Shown in pieces: positions 16,422-26,348 of a DNA stretch of 64,000 nucleotides. How positions within the stretch are numbered: position 1 is the first letter of the stretch; each line of letters opens with the position of its first letter. This DNA is from Neobittarella massiliensis (ex Bilen et al. 2018). Its GTDB lineage: Bacteria; Bacillota; Clostridia; Oscillospirales; Ruminococcaceae. The notes under the pieces were generated by a model. The model did not search any database and was not told where the DNA came from. It saw only the letters and a list, made by a program, of their open reading frames with translations. The position numbers were made by a program, and so were the translations under genes. Location: contig NZ_OKQO01000002.1 of assembly GCF_900289145.1 (NCBI RefSeq), forward strand, positions 186,001 to 250,000. The letters are read 5' to 3'.

Positions 16422-17249
16422 TCAGTACTCGTTGGGGAGCTCGTCGAGCTCGTCAAACCGGAAGACGGGGCCGTCTTTGCAGACGTATTTGCTGCCGATG
16501 TTGCACCGGCCGCATTTGCCCACACCGCATTTCATGCGCAGCTCCATGGTCGTGTATACCTGGGTCTCTTTAAAGCCCAGCTCCTTGAGGCCGGCCAGAG
16601 TGAATTTGATCATGATCGGCGGCCCACACATCAAAACGGTCTTGTTGAGGTCTGGCTCGAGCTCTTTGACGTAGTTGGGGACAAAGCCCACGTGGCCGTC
16701 CCAGCCCTCCTGGGGCTGGTCGATGGTGAGGTTGACCTCGATACCGTCGTCGGCCATCCACTCGTCGAGGATCTCCTTGTAATCGACCAGGTCATCTTTA
16801 GAGCGGGAGCCGTAGACGATCTGGATCTTGCCGTAGTTCTGCCGGTTGTCGCGCACATAGTTGATGACCGAGCGCAGCGGAGCCAGACCGATACCGCCGG
16901 CCACGAACAGCAGATCCTGCCCCTTGAGGGCCCCCTCTACCGGAAAGCTGTTGCCGTAGGGGCCGCGGATGGTGATCTGCTGGCCCACATCCATGGCGTG
17001 CAGCCAGTTGGTGAGACAGCCGCACTTTTTGATACTGAACTCCATGAATTCGGTGTTGGTGGGGGAGGAGGTGATGGAGAACATCGCCTCGCCCACGCCG
17101 GGGATAGAGAGCATGGCGCACTGACCGGGCATGTGCTCAAATACTTTTTTGCCGTCCAGGCCCACCACGCGGAAGGTCTTTACATCGGGGGTATCGATGC
17201 GGATGTCGGTGACGACACCCAGTTTGGGTATTAGTGTCTCGGGACTCAT
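16422..17249 (-). CDS. flxA: FlxA-like FAD/NAD(P)H-binding oxidoreductase subunit
   Basis: 275 residues of the ferredoxin-NADP reductase superfamily, closest to FlxA, AsrB and hydrogenase gamma subunits. The FAD domain is residues 1-110 (MFSITSSPTN), the NAD domain follows (LLFVAGGIGLAPLRSVINY, VLMCGPPIMI), and a C-terminal Cys cluster (MKCGVGKCGRCNIG, later Cys) binds a [2Fe-2S] centre. It is the entry point for NADH electrons into an Flx-Hdr complex. Start is ATG 17249, which overlaps the preceding gene's stop (ATGA) and has GGAGGAG upstream; the 19 extra upstream codons lie inside that gene. Confidence 0.87.
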   Translation of the reverse strand: MSPETLIPKLGVVTDIRIDTPDVKTFRVVGLDGKKVFEHMPGQCAMLSIPGVGEAMFSITSSPTNTEFMEFSIKKCGCLTNWLHAMDVGQQITIRGPYGNSFPVEGALKGQDLLFVAGGIGLAPLRSVINYVRDNRQNYGKIQIVYGSRSKDDLVDYKEILDEWMADDGIEVNLTIDQPQEGWDGHVGFVPNYVKELEPDLNKTVLMCGPPIMIKFTLAGLKELGFKETQVYTTMELRMKCGVGKCGRCNIGSKYVCKDGPVFRFDELDELPNEY

Positions 17250-18271
17250 AGATTTTCTCCTCCCAGCGATTTGGCCACTTTTACGATGTTCATCGAGATG
17301 GGGCACTTGGACAGACAGCGGCCACAGCCCACACAGCCGTACTCGCCCTCGTTGTTGGCGGGGAAGTATACCAGTTTGTGCATAAAGCGCTGTCTAAAGC
17401 GCTCGAGCTGGGTGAGGCGGGGGTTGCCGTGAGCCATTTTGGTGAAATCGGAATACATGCAGGAATCCCAGCAGCGAAAGCGCTGGATACCGCTGCCGGT
17501 ATCGAAATCTTTGATGTCGTAGCACTGGCAGGTGGGACAGACAAAGGTGCAGGTGCCGCAGCCCAGGCAGGCCTCGGACAGCTCGGCCCACTTCTCGGAG
17601 TCAAACAGCTCCAGCAGGTGCTCGCCGTCAAATCCATCCAGCGACAGATTGGCAAAAGGCAGCTTTTCGAGGACCGCGCGGGTGCTCTGCTGCTGGGCGG
17701 CGACAGCGCTGTCGTCGCACGTCTGCAGCAGGTCGCCGAGATGGTCGACCAGGCGCTGGCCCTTATCGGTCTGCGGCTGTAGGTACAGGGATGTATCGTC
17801 CATCCAGCAGCTGCAGTCGCCTTCCGGAGCGGCGGCGTCGATACCAAAAGCGGTACAGAAACAGGTCTCCTCCGGCTGGGTGCAGGCCATGGTCACCACG
17901 GTACCGTGCTCGCGGCGGGACTGGTAATAACTGTCGACCGGGTCGACCAAAAAGACTTTGTCGAGAATGGTAAAGCTGCGGGCGTCGCAAGCGCGCACGC
18001 CGAAGATGACAAAGTCCTCGTGCTCGGTGCGGGGATCGATGATCTCGATCTCTTTGCCCTTGAGTTTAAAGTCTACCAGGTTTTCGGTCTGGGGGAAGAA
18101 GAAATCTTTGGCGCTGCGCACCGTGTTCAGTGCGCCGGTCATCTCGAGACCGTCGTGCCAGCGCTGGAAACGGGCCTGGCCTGAGGCGTCGTCAGCGGGG
18201 ATGTAGAGTACCTGGTCGGCCGCGACGGCGGCAAACAGGTCGTTTAACCGATCGAGGGAGAGTTTTAACAT
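17246..18271 (-). CDS. FlxB/FlxC-like (AsrA-type) 4Fe-4S dicluster subunit
   Basis: 341 residues, related to anaerobic sulfite reductase subunit A and the FlxB/FlxC proteins. The N-terminal two thirds resemble the AsrA/HyhB-like cluster-carrying domain (FGVRACDARSFTILD, CFCTAFG). Two [4Fe-4S] motifs follow: CLGCGTCTFVCPTC near residue 240 and CVGCGRCLSKCPIS near residue 318. It overlaps FlxA by 4 bp and the next subunit by 1 bp, showing tight coupling. It relays electrons between FlxA and the MvhD/HdrA part; which of the two AsrA-like genes is FlxB and which FlxC was not resolved. Confidence 0.83.
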   Translation of the reverse strand: MLKLSLDRLNDLFAAVAADQVLYIPADDASGQARFQRWHDGLEMTGALNTVRSAKDFFFPQTENLVDFKLKGKEIEIIDPRTEHEDFVIFGVRACDARSFTILDKVFLVDPVDSYYQSRREHGTVVTMACTQPEETCFCTAFGIDAAAPEGDCSCWMDDTSLYLQPQTDKGQRLVDHLGDLLQTCDDSAVAAQQQSTRAVLEKLPFANLSLDGFDGEHLLELFDSEKWAELSEACLGCGTCTFVCPTCQCYDIKDFDTGSGIQRFRCWDSCMYSDFTKMAHGNPRLTQLERFRQRFMHKLVYFPANNEGEYGCVGCGRCLSKCPISMNIVKVAKSLGGENL

Positions 18272-19245
18272 CAGCGGTTCCCCCCTTTGTGATATACGAT
18301 GCTGGGCTCTACGTCGCTCTCCTGATAGTTGGTCAGCGGGGCGCGGCTCTCGGTATCGGCGCCGGCCTGGAAATCGCCGTACAGCTCATTGATGTCTTTG
18401 ATGAATTTGCGGTTGAGCAGGTGCAGGGGAATATTCTGCGGACAGACCCGCGAACACTCGCCGCAGTCGGTGCAGCGGCCAGCTACGTGGAAGGCCCGGA
18501 TGATGTGGAACATGTTTTCCTCGAAGCTGTCGGCGGCCGCTTTTTGGGCGATGCCGGAGGCGTCGTTATCGAACACACATTTTTCGCAGGAGCAGGCCGG
18601 GCAGACGTTGCGGCAGGCGTTGCAGCGGATGCAGCGCGACAGCTCGCCGCGCCAGAAGTCAAAGCGCTCGTCGGGGGTCATAGCCTCGATCTTCTCGACC
18701 ATGTCAAAGCGGTGGCTGTCCAGCACCTGACCGTCCTCGCCCAGCAGTTCGTCGTAGACCACGTGCTGCTTGCTCTTACAGTTTTGACAGCGCTCGGGCA
18801 GTACGTCAGCTCTTTTGACGGTCTTTTCGCCGTAGAGGGTGTCGATGATAAAATCGTCCCCCTGACTCCCGATGCCCAGAATGCCTTTGATACCGTGCTG
18901 CTTGAGGGTCTCGCCGTCGGTTTTTCCCTCACAGGGGACGCCGACGACATAGACGTTGTCGCGCAGGATGCGGTGCTCTTTGATGAGCTGGTTAAAGCTG
19001 TAGGTGTCGCAGGGCTTTAAAAAGACCAGGGTCTTGCCATCCAGGCGTGAGGCCTTGATGAGGTACTTGGAGAGGTTGGCGCCGCAGAAGTCGTCGTAGA
19101 CGAAGCTCTGCTCGAGCTCCTCTATAGTCTCGAAAACGGCGGGGGTGATGTCGTAGGCGAACTCGCCGGTCTTCCAGCCGAGGACCCGATCGACCGCGCC
19201 GCTCTGCAGCAGCTCTTTGGCTTTGGCGATCATTATTTTTTGCAT
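18271..19245 (-). CDS. Second AsrA-like 4Fe-4S subunit (FlxB/FlxC-like)
   Basis: 324 residues with an F420-hydrogenase-beta/AsrA-like N-terminal region (TLVFLKPCDTYSFNQLI, VPCEGKT) and several Cys clusters: CQNCKSK, CIRCNACRNVCPACSCEKC and CTDCGECSRVCPQN. It is homologous in layout to its neighbour but not a recent duplicate by eye. Start is ATG 19245 with GGAGG upstream and a 13-bp overlap with flxD. It is proposed to be part of the NADH-oxidising arm of the Flx-Hdr complex. Confidence 0.82.
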   Translation of the reverse strand: MQKIMIAKAKELLQSGAVDRVLGWKTGEFAYDITPAVFETIEELEQSFVYDDFCGANLSKYLIKASRLDGKTLVFLKPCDTYSFNQLIKEHRILRDNVYVVGVPCEGKTDGETLKQHGIKGILGIGSQGDDFIIDTLYGEKTVKRADVLPERCQNCKSKQHVVYDELLGEDGQVLDSHRFDMVEKIEAMTPDERFDFWRGELSRCIRCNACRNVCPACSCEKCVFDNDASGIAQKAAADSFEENMFHIIRAFHVAGRCTDCGECSRVCPQNIPLHLLNRKFIKDINELYGDFQAGADTESRAPLTNYQESDVEPSIVYHKGGNR

Positions 19246-19673
19246 CTCAGATCCTCCAGTCTCTTGTTCTCGCCCAGGCTGCGCACCGTCTCCACGAAGC
19301 TGTTCATGGTCTCGGCGAATTTGGCGCCCTCAGCGGCCGACACCCACTCCACACGGGTGCGCTCTTTTTCGATGCCCAGATAGTCGAGCATAGAGAACAG
19401 CAGCGTCATGCGGCGGCGGGCGTAGTAGTTGCCGGAAGTGTAGTGGCAGTCGCCGGGGTGGCAGCCGCACAGGATGACGCCGTCAGCACCGCGCTGGAAA
19501 GCCCGCAGGATGAACATGGGGTTGACCCGGCAGGAGCAGGGAACACGGATGATCTTGACGTCGGCCGGGTAGCTGAGGCGGTTGGTACCGGCCAAGTCGG
19601 CGCCCGCATAGGAGCACCAGTTGCAGCAAAACGCCACGATCTTGGGTTTGAATGTCGTCTTTACATCTTGCAT
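19233..19673 (-). CDS. flxD: FlxD/MvhD-like hydrogenase iron-sulfur subunit
   Basis: 146 residues, the MvhD/FlxD fold with a [2Fe-2S] site made by conserved cysteines: FCCNWCSYAG near residue 16, RVPCSCRVNP near residue 46, and LCGCHPGDCHYTSGN near residue 68. In methanogens MvhD passes electrons from hydrogenase to HdrA; in bacteria FlxD does so from the NADH module. It overlaps hdrA by 13 bp and flxC by 13 bp, which supports one complex. Confidence 0.88.
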   Translation of the reverse strand: MQDVKTTFKPKIVAFCCNWCSYAGADLAGTNRLSYPADVKIIRVPCSCRVNPMFILRAFQRGADGVILCGCHPGDCHYTSGNYYARRRMTLLFSMLDYLGIEKERTRVEWVSAAEGAKFAETMNSFVETVRSLGENKRLEDLRCKK

Positions 19674-21655
19674 ATCGCATCGACCTCCGCCATGATTTGG
19701 CTGTTGGAAAATCCTTTCAGGTCCATAGCGCCGGACGGGCAGGCCACGGTGCAGGCACCACAGCCCTGACAGACTGCCTCGTTGACCGAGGCCACCCGGC
19801 GGATAGCCACCGTGCGGTCGGGCATACGGAACTCTTTATCCTGATAGGTGATCGCGCCGTAGGGGCAGACCTTCTCGCAGGAGGAGCAACCGTTGCACAT
19901 CATCTCGTCGGAAGTTGCCACACAGGGGTTGCCGGTGAGCTTGTTTTTGGCCAGCAGGCCGATGACCTTGGCGGCGGCGGCACTGGCCTGGGACACCGTT
20001 TCGGGGATGTCTTTGGGGCCCTGACAGACACCGGAGAGGAAAATACCGGCAGTGGGGCTCTCGACCGGGCGCAGTTTGGGATGGGCCTCGGTAAAGAAGT
20101 CGTTGGTGTCCATGCTGGCGGTGAGCATGGTGCCCAGCGAGCGGGCAGTCTTATCGGGCTCGATGGCGGCGGCCAGCACCACCATGTCGGCCTCGATGTG
20201 CAGCTGTTCATTGGAGATCAGGTCGGATGCCTGTACCATCAGCTTGCCGTCGGCGCGGGGCGCCACTTTGCCGACCATGCCTTTGATGTAGTGCACGCCG
20301 TACTCCTCCACCGCCCGGCGGTAGAACTCGTCGAAGTTTTTGCCGGGGGTACGCACGTCTATGTAGAACACGTACACCTCGGTATCGGGGTATTTTTCGC
20401 GCACCAGCATGGCGTGTTTAGCGGTGTACATACAGCAGATCTTGGAGCAGTAGGGCTTGCCGCAGCCGGAGGTGTCGCGGGAGCCGACGCACTGGACAAA
20501 TACCAGCGTGTGGGGGTGCTTGCCGTCGGAGGGGCGCAGCAGGGTACCGCTGGTGGGGCCGGCGGCGTTGGTGAGCCGCTCGAACTCCAGCGAGGTGACC
20601 ACATCAGGGCTCAGCGAGTAACCGAACTCGTCGAATTTATCGAGTTTGATGGGGTTGTAGCCGGTAGCTACCACGATGGCACCGTACTGGCGCTCGACGA
20701 TCTCGTCTTTTTGCTTGTAGTCGATGGCGCCGGCGCCACAGACCTTGGCACACAGACCGCATTTGCCGTTTTTGAGCATGTTGCAGTGATCGGGATCGAT
20801 GGTGGCGATCTTGGGAACTGCCTGTGCGAAGGGAATATAGATAGCGCGGCGGTTGTCCATCCCCAGATTAAACTCGTTGGGGATCTTTTTCATGGGGCAC
20901 TTTTCGGTACACTCACCGCAGCCGGTGCACTTATTGGGGTCGACAAAGCGGGCTTTTTTCTTGATCTTGGCGGTGAAGTTGCCCACGAAGCCCTTGACTT
21001 CCTGCACCTCGCTGTAGGCGAAGATATTGATGTTTTCGTTCTGGGCGCAGTCGACCATTTTGGGGGTCAGGATACAGGCGGCACAGTCGAGGGTGGGGAA
21101 GGTCTTATCGAGCTGGGTCATTTTGCCGCCGATGGTGGGCTGCTTTTCAACGATGTCGACTTCAAAGCCGGCCTCGGCGATATCCAGCGCAGTCTGGATG
21201 CCGGCGATGCCGCCGCCGATGACCAGCGCTCTCTTGGTGACCGGGCTCTCGCCGGCGATGAGCGGGGCGTTGAGCTGCACCTTGGCGATGGCCGCCCGAC
21301 CCAAGATGATGGCCTTTTCGGTGGCGGTGGGCATGTCTTTATGGATCCAGGAGCACTGCTCGCGGATGTTGGCGATCTCGACCATATAGGGGTTGAGACC
21401 GGCCGCGGCGGCTGTTTTGCGGAAAGTCGCCTCGTGCATACGGGGGGAGCAGGAACAGATCACCACACCGGTGAGCTGCTGCTCTTTGATCGCGTCTTTG
21501 ATGATGTTTTGCCCCGCCTCGGAGCACATGTACTGGTAGTTGGTGGAGTAGACGACGCCGGGCTCGTGGGAGAGGGCCTCGGCCACCGCGGCTACATCTA
21601 CGGTACCGGCGATGTTGCTGCCGCACCAACAGACGAATACGCCAATTCTCTGCAT
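19661..21655 (-). CDS. hdrA: HdrA-like flavin-bifurcating heterodisulfide reductase subunit A
   Basis: 664 residues. The N-terminal HdrA domain (GVFVCWCGSNIAG, CSCSPRMHEATFRK) precedes a thioredoxin-reductase-like FAD domain (VIGGGIAGIQTALDIAEAGF) holding a ferredoxin insert (CTGCGECTEKCPMKKIP and CGLCAKVCGAGA), and two C-terminal [4Fe-4S] motifs (CNGCSSCEKVCPYGA and CQGCGACTVACPSGAM). In characterised HdrABC complexes this FAD is the electron-bifurcating site that sends one electron to ferredoxin and one to HdrB. No selenocysteine is evident. Start is ATG 21655 with AGGAGGAG upstream. Confidence 0.92.
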   Translation of the reverse strand: MQRIGVFVCWCGSNIAGTVDVAAVAEALSHEPGVVYSTNYQYMCSEAGQNIIKDAIKEQQLTGVVICSCSPRMHEATFRKTAAAAGLNPYMVEIANIREQCSWIHKDMPTATEKAIILGRAAIAKVQLNAPLIAGESPVTKRALVIGGGIAGIQTALDIAEAGFEVDIVEKQPTIGGKMTQLDKTFPTLDCAACILTPKMVDCAQNENINIFAYSEVQEVKGFVGNFTAKIKKKARFVDPNKCTGCGECTEKCPMKKIPNEFNLGMDNRRAIYIPFAQAVPKIATIDPDHCNMLKNGKCGLCAKVCGAGAIDYKQKDEIVERQYGAIVVATGYNPIKLDKFDEFGYSLSPDVVTSLEFERLTNAAGPTSGTLLRPSDGKHPHTLVFVQCVGSRDTSGCGKPYCSKICCMYTAKHAMLVREKYPDTEVYVFYIDVRTPGKNFDEFYRRAVEEYGVHYIKGMVGKVAPRADGKLMVQASDLISNEQLHIEADMVVLAAAIEPDKTARSLGTMLTASMDTNDFFTEAHPKLRPVESPTAGIFLSGVCQGPKDIPETVSQASAAAAKVIGLLAKNKLTGNPCVATSDEMMCNGCSSCEKVCPYGAITYQDKEFRMPDRTVAIRRVASVNEAVCQGCGACTVACPSGAMDLKGFSNSQIMAEVDAICKM

Positions 21656-21670
21656 GGTTTCTCCTCCTTG

Positions 21671-22054
21671 TTACTTGCTGTATTTGCGCAGGGCGGTGAC
21701 GATGGCCTGCTGGGGCATATCGTCGTCCAGCAGCGCGGGGATATCGTCGGCCCGCAGGTGATTTTTGCCCTGCTGGCGGATGACCTGCAGACGCACGGCC
21801 TCTACCAGCCTGGCGGGCTCTACCCCGCGGGGGCAGCGCTCGATACAGGCAAAGCAGGAGAGACACTTATATATGGATTTGGAGGCCATCAGCTTATCGA
21901 TCTGGCCTTTTTCCACCATGTACACGAACTCGTGGGGGTGGTATTCCATCTCGTCGTAAGAGGGGCAGGTGGCTGAGCACTTGCCGCACCGCATGCATTT
22001 GAGCACGTCGACGCCGCTGGTGCGCAGGATCTGCTCTCTGTCAAAATCGCTCAT
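21671..22054 (-). CDS. hdrC: HdrC-like 4Fe-4S protein
   Basis: 127 residues with two [4Fe-4S] motifs, CMRCGKCSATCPSY near residue 18 and CLSCFACIERCPRG near residue 59, in a small helical protein: the usual HdrC architecture. It links HdrA to HdrB. The gene lies 15 bp upstream of hdrA and 16 bp after hdrB, completing an hdrBCA order. Confidence 0.9.
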   Translation of the reverse strand: MSDFDREQILRTSGVDVLKCMRCGKCSATCPSYDEMEYHPHEFVYMVEKGQIDKLMASKSIYKCLSCFACIERCPRGVEPARLVEAVRLQVIRQQGKNHLRADDIPALLDDDMPQQAIVTALRKYSK

Positions 22055-22070
22055 TGTTCGCTCTCCCTTC

Positions 22071-22859
22071 TTACCCCTTGACGCCCAGTGCCTCGGCCAG
22101 CAACTCGGTGAAGTAGAGCACCGGCACCTGGCTGTTGGTCACAGCATTTTTTTGCAGGTTGTACAGGCACAGGGGGCAGGCGGTGACCATGCAGTCGGCC
22201 TGCATATCGGCTGCGCTCTCCATGACGGCGGTGCTCTTTTTCTGTGCCAGAGCCGGGTCCTCCATGGCGATATAGCCGCCACAGCACTCGTTGCGGTAGG
22301 GGTACAGCACCGGTGTGGCGCCCAGCGCGCGGATGAAGTCCTCCATGATCTGGGGGTTCTCGGGGTTATCCATCTGCATCACTTTACCCGGGCGCAACAG
22401 GAGACAGCCATAGTAGGAGGCCACTTTTTTGCCGGTGAGAGGATTTTTGACCGCTGCTTTGAGCGCGTCGAAACCCACTACATCGCGCAGTACCTCCAGG
22501 TAGTGCAGCACCTTGGTCTCGCCGTGATAGGGCTCATCCAGCTGCATGTAGTTGTTGGCGTGCAGCGAGAACTCGGCATCGCCGGCCATGTCGGCGTTCG
22601 CCTGTTTGAGCACGTTGTGGCAGGCCGAGCACAGGGTGACCAGGTCGCGGCCCTGGGCCTTGGCACTGTTTAGCGCCCGCACCGAGGACAGCTTGCTGGC
22701 GATCTCGTCTTTAGCCATGGAGTAGGCACCGCCACAGCACTGCCACTCGTCGAGCTCTTCGAGCGTAAAGCCCAGTGCCTCAGCCGAGAGGCGGGCGTAC
22801 CTGTCCAGGTCCTGGGCCTTGTTTTTTAAGGTACAGCCAGGATAGTAACTAAAAATCAT
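22071..22859 (-). CDS. hdrB: HdrB-like CCG-domain protein
   Basis: 262 residues with two CCG domains. The first has YYPGCTLK, CCGGAYS and CSACHNVL; the second has CLLLRPG, ECCGGYIAM and ACPLCLYNL. In methanogen HdrB such domains hold two non-cubane [4Fe-4S] clusters where the heterodisulfide is reduced. Bacteria lack CoM-S-S-CoB, so here the site may work on another disulfide or simply pass electrons to the fumarate reductase subunits encoded downstream, replacing the CCG half missing from the TfrB-like protein. Confidence 0.9.
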   Translation of the reverse strand: MIFSYYPGCTLKNKAQDLDRYARLSAEALGFTLEELDEWQCCGGAYSMAKDEIASKLSSVRALNSAKAQGRDLVTLCSACHNVLKQANADMAGDAEFSLHANNYMQLDEPYHGETKVLHYLEVLRDVVGFDALKAAVKNPLTGKKVASYYGCLLLRPGKVMQMDNPENPQIMEDFIRALGATPVLYPYRNECCGGYIAMEDPALAQKKSTAVMESAADMQADCMVTACPLCLYNLQKNAVTNSQVPVLYFTELLAEALGVKG

Positions 22860-22945
22860 AGGTTCTATCGTTCCTTTCGCAGAAACTGCAGCCTGGAAAG
22901 CGCATCGTGCTCCAGGCGCTGATTTTATATACCCGCTGCGGGGCG

Positions 22946-24322
<1,377 letters not shown>

Positions 24323-24388
24323 CGTACTTTACTACACTCTCTTTCTGTGATAAAGTGGGTGATCTTTATGGTTTATGGGGGCGCCGAG

Positions 24389-24419
24389 AGCTGCCGCCCG
24401 CCGGTGACAGGCAGCAGCT
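24389..24419 (-). other. Intercistronic hairpin between mdh and fumC
   Basis: AGCTGCCGCC (24389-24398) pairs with GGCAGCAGCT (24410-24419) with one mismatch. There is no T run, so it is more likely an mRNA-processing or stability element in the 117-bp gap than a terminator. Confidence 0.4.
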
Positions 24420-24439
24420 GCGGGCGCGGTGGAGGGGGA

Positions 24440-25387
24440 TTAGATCTCGAGGTTGTCGATGACCGCTCTCAGGCTGTCGGCACTTCTGTGCAGCAGGCCG
24501 ACCTCCTCGTCGGTGAGGGGGGCGACGATCTTGCCGGCGAGGCCGTCCTGCCCGACGATGGACAGAGTGCTCAGGCAGACATCGTCGATGCCGTACTCGC
24601 CGTGCATCATGCTGGAGACGGTGAGGGCGGTGTCGGCGCCGGAGAAGATGCATTTGCAGATGTGGCAGACCGATACGGCCACGGCGTAGAAGGTGGCGCC
24701 TTTGCGCTCGATGATCTTGCCGCCGGATTTGCGGATGTAGGACTCGACCTCGTCGTGGACCAACTGCGGGTTGACCGCCTCTTTATCGGTGAGGCACTCG
24801 CTGTAGCGGTCGATAGCGATGTTGGAGATGGTGCCGATGGACCAGGGGACAAAGGAGGTGTCGCCGTGCTCGCCGAAGACGTAGGCGTGTACGTTTTGCT
24901 GGTTGATGGAGTAGTACTCGGCCAGGCGGGCGCGCAGGCGGGCAGTATCGAGAATGGTGCCGGAGCCGATGATCTGTTTCTCGGGCAGGCCGGACACCTT
25001 ATTGAAGATGTAGGTGAGGATGTCTACGGGGTTGCTGACGATGATGTAGACGGCGTTGGGCGCGTACTTGACGATCTCGGGGGCGATGGACTTGGTGATG
25101 TTCACATTGACCTGCGCCAGCTCCAGGCGGGACTGACCGGGCTTTCTGGCCACACCGGAGGTGAGGATGACGATGTCGGAATCCTGCGCGTCTTTGTAGC
25201 TGCCGGCGTAGATGGAGATCGGCGGGCAGAAGGAGACGCCCTGACGGATATCCAGCGCCTCGCCCAAGGACTTGGACTCGTTGATGTCGATCATCACCAC
25301 CTCGGTGGCGATGCCGTTGACGGCCATGGTGTAGGCGATGGTAGAACCAACGCTACCTGCTCCAATAATCGTGACTTTCTTACCCAT
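24440..25387 (-). CDS. mdh: Malate dehydrogenase (lactate/malate dehydrogenase family)
   Basis: 315 residues, NAD-dependent, with the Rossmann start KVTIIGAGSVGSTIAY and the catalytic His in VFGEHGDTSF. The substrate loop reads SGVARKPGQSRLELA: the position that is Gln in L-lactate dehydrogenases is Arg here, the well-known determinant of malate/oxaloacetate specificity. The scaffold is otherwise LDH-like (GEHGDT). Together with fumarase and fumarate reductase in the same operon this favours malate dehydrogenase. Start is ATG 25387 with GGGAGG upstream; the open frame extends 15 codons further. Confidence 0.85.
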   Translation of the reverse strand: MGKKVTIIGAGSVGSTIAYTMAVNGIATEVVMIDINESKSLGEALDIRQGVSFCPPISIYAGSYKDAQDSDIVILTSGVARKPGQSRLELAQVNVNITKSIAPEIVKYAPNAVYIIVSNPVDILTYIFNKVSGLPEKQIIGSGTILDTARLRARLAEYYSINQQNVHAYVFGEHGDTSFVPWSIGTISNIAIDRYSECLTDKEAVNPQLVHDEVESYIRKSGGKIIERKGATFYAVAVSVCHICKCIFSGADTALTVSSMMHGEYGIDDVCLSTLSIVGQDGLAGKIVAPLTDEEVGLLHRSADSLRAVIDNLEI

Positions 25388-25457
25388 AGTAGTTCCTCCC
25401 AATTTTTTTGCGGTTTGACCGCTGACTTTCACTTGTTTGCGACTCGTTGCCGGTGGC

Positions 25458-26087
25458 CTATTTGGCCCCCTTGAGGTGGTAGGAGAGCAGAGCCAGTGAG
25501 CTGGCCATGTTCTCGCGCTGGATGAGCACGCCTTCGGGCGCTACCAGGTGGACCGGAGCGAAGTTCCAGATGGCCCGCACACCGCCCTGCACCAGCGTGT
25601 CGCAGCAGGACTGCGCCACCTCGGCCGGAACGGTGAGGATACCGATCTGCACGCCGTGGGTGCGGCAGAAATCGGGCAGCTGATCGGCCGGCAGGATGGG
25701 CGTGCCATCGACCGGGGTGCCGATGAGGGCCTGGTTTTTGTCGAACGCGGCCACGATATCGAGACCGTACTCGGCAAAGCCCGTGTAGGACAGCAGCGCC
25801 AGACCCAGATTGCCCACCCCCACCAGCACGGCACTGTTTTGGGTGCCGTAGCCGAGGAAGTGCTCCAGATCCCGGATGAGATCGCTCACCAGGTAGCCCA
25901 CCTTGGGTTTGCCGGCGTCGCTGACTGCGGCCAGGTCTTTGCGCACCTGCACCTCGCCCAGGCCCAACGCAGCGGCGATGGCCGCAGCTGAGATGTTGGG
26001 CAGGCTGTCTTCAGACAGCGACTTGAGGTAGGAGAGGTAGGTGGGCAACCGACCCAGCGTGAGTTTGGATACGCCGCCAGTCTCCAT
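25458..26087 (-). CDS. rex: Redox-sensing transcriptional repressor Rex
   Basis: 209 residues. The N-terminal winged helix (LPTYLSYLKSL, GLGEVQVRKDLAAVS) is followed by a Rossmann NADH-binding domain (SAVLVGVGNLGLALLSY) and the C-terminal swapped helix. Rex releases its operators when the NADH/NAD+ ratio rises, turning on NADH-consuming pathways. Being first in the operon, behind a promoter with a Rex-like site, it should control both itself and the fumarate pathway. Start is ATG 26087 (METGG) with AAGGAG 8 bp upstream. Confidence 0.93.
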   Translation of the reverse strand: METGGVSKLTLGRLPTYLSYLKSLSEDSLPNISAAAIAAALGLGEVQVRKDLAAVSDAGKPKVGYLVSDLIRDLEHFLGYGTQNSAVLVGVGNLGLALLSYTGFAEYGLDIVAAFDKNQALIGTPVDGTPILPADQLPDFCRTHGVQIGILTVPAEVAQSCCDTLVQGGVRAIWNFAPVHLVAPEGVLIQRENMASSLALLSYHLKGAK

Positions 26088-26196
26088 GGAAAGCACTCCT
26101 TTCTATATGGCTCTGCAAGGGGAGATCCGCTCATTTGCATCATAGCATTTCGACAAGATTTTGTAAATGTTGCAGTAGGTACAATCGGCATTTTTC

Positions 26197-26220
26197 TATC
26201 GATATATTTTTATCGATATA
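26197..26220. repeat. Direct repeat TATCGATATA in the rex leader
   Basis: Two copies (26197-26206 and 26211-26220) separated by TTTT. They lie between the promoter and the rex start codon, so they are in the 5' leader; no function is evident. Confidence 0.6.
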
Positions 26221-26311
26221 GTGCAAAAAACAAAATCTCAGGGCAAATGACCCCGCTGTCGGCTGCTGGTACGAATTGCGGCAGTCCCTTAGCAGGCATA
26301 GGCACGAGACC

Positions 26312-26348
26312 TTGTTAATAATATAACATATACTTACGCCGATGAAAA
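26312..26348 (-). promoter_or_regulatory. Promoter of the rex-fumarate operon with overlapping Rex operator
   Basis: On the minus strand, TTTTCA (26343-26348), 17-bp spacer, TATATT (26320-26325). The 18-bp sequence TTGTTAATAATATAACAT (26312-26329) matches the Rex operator consensus TTGTTAA-N4-TTAACAA at 12 of 14 defined positions and covers the -10 element, an ideal place for repression. The leader to the rex start is about 225 nt. Confidence 0.75.

Noticed and set aside
17249-17306. Upstream extension of FlxA by 19 residues
   Set aside because: Those codons lie inside the preceding gene; ATG 17249 has a good ribosome binding site and forms the typical ATGA overlap.
19652-21976. 774-codon open frame on the plus strand
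   Set aside because: It is antisense to hdrA, hdrC and neighbours, which have strong motif support. The Gly/Val/His-rich product is the usual shadow of GC-rich codon bias.
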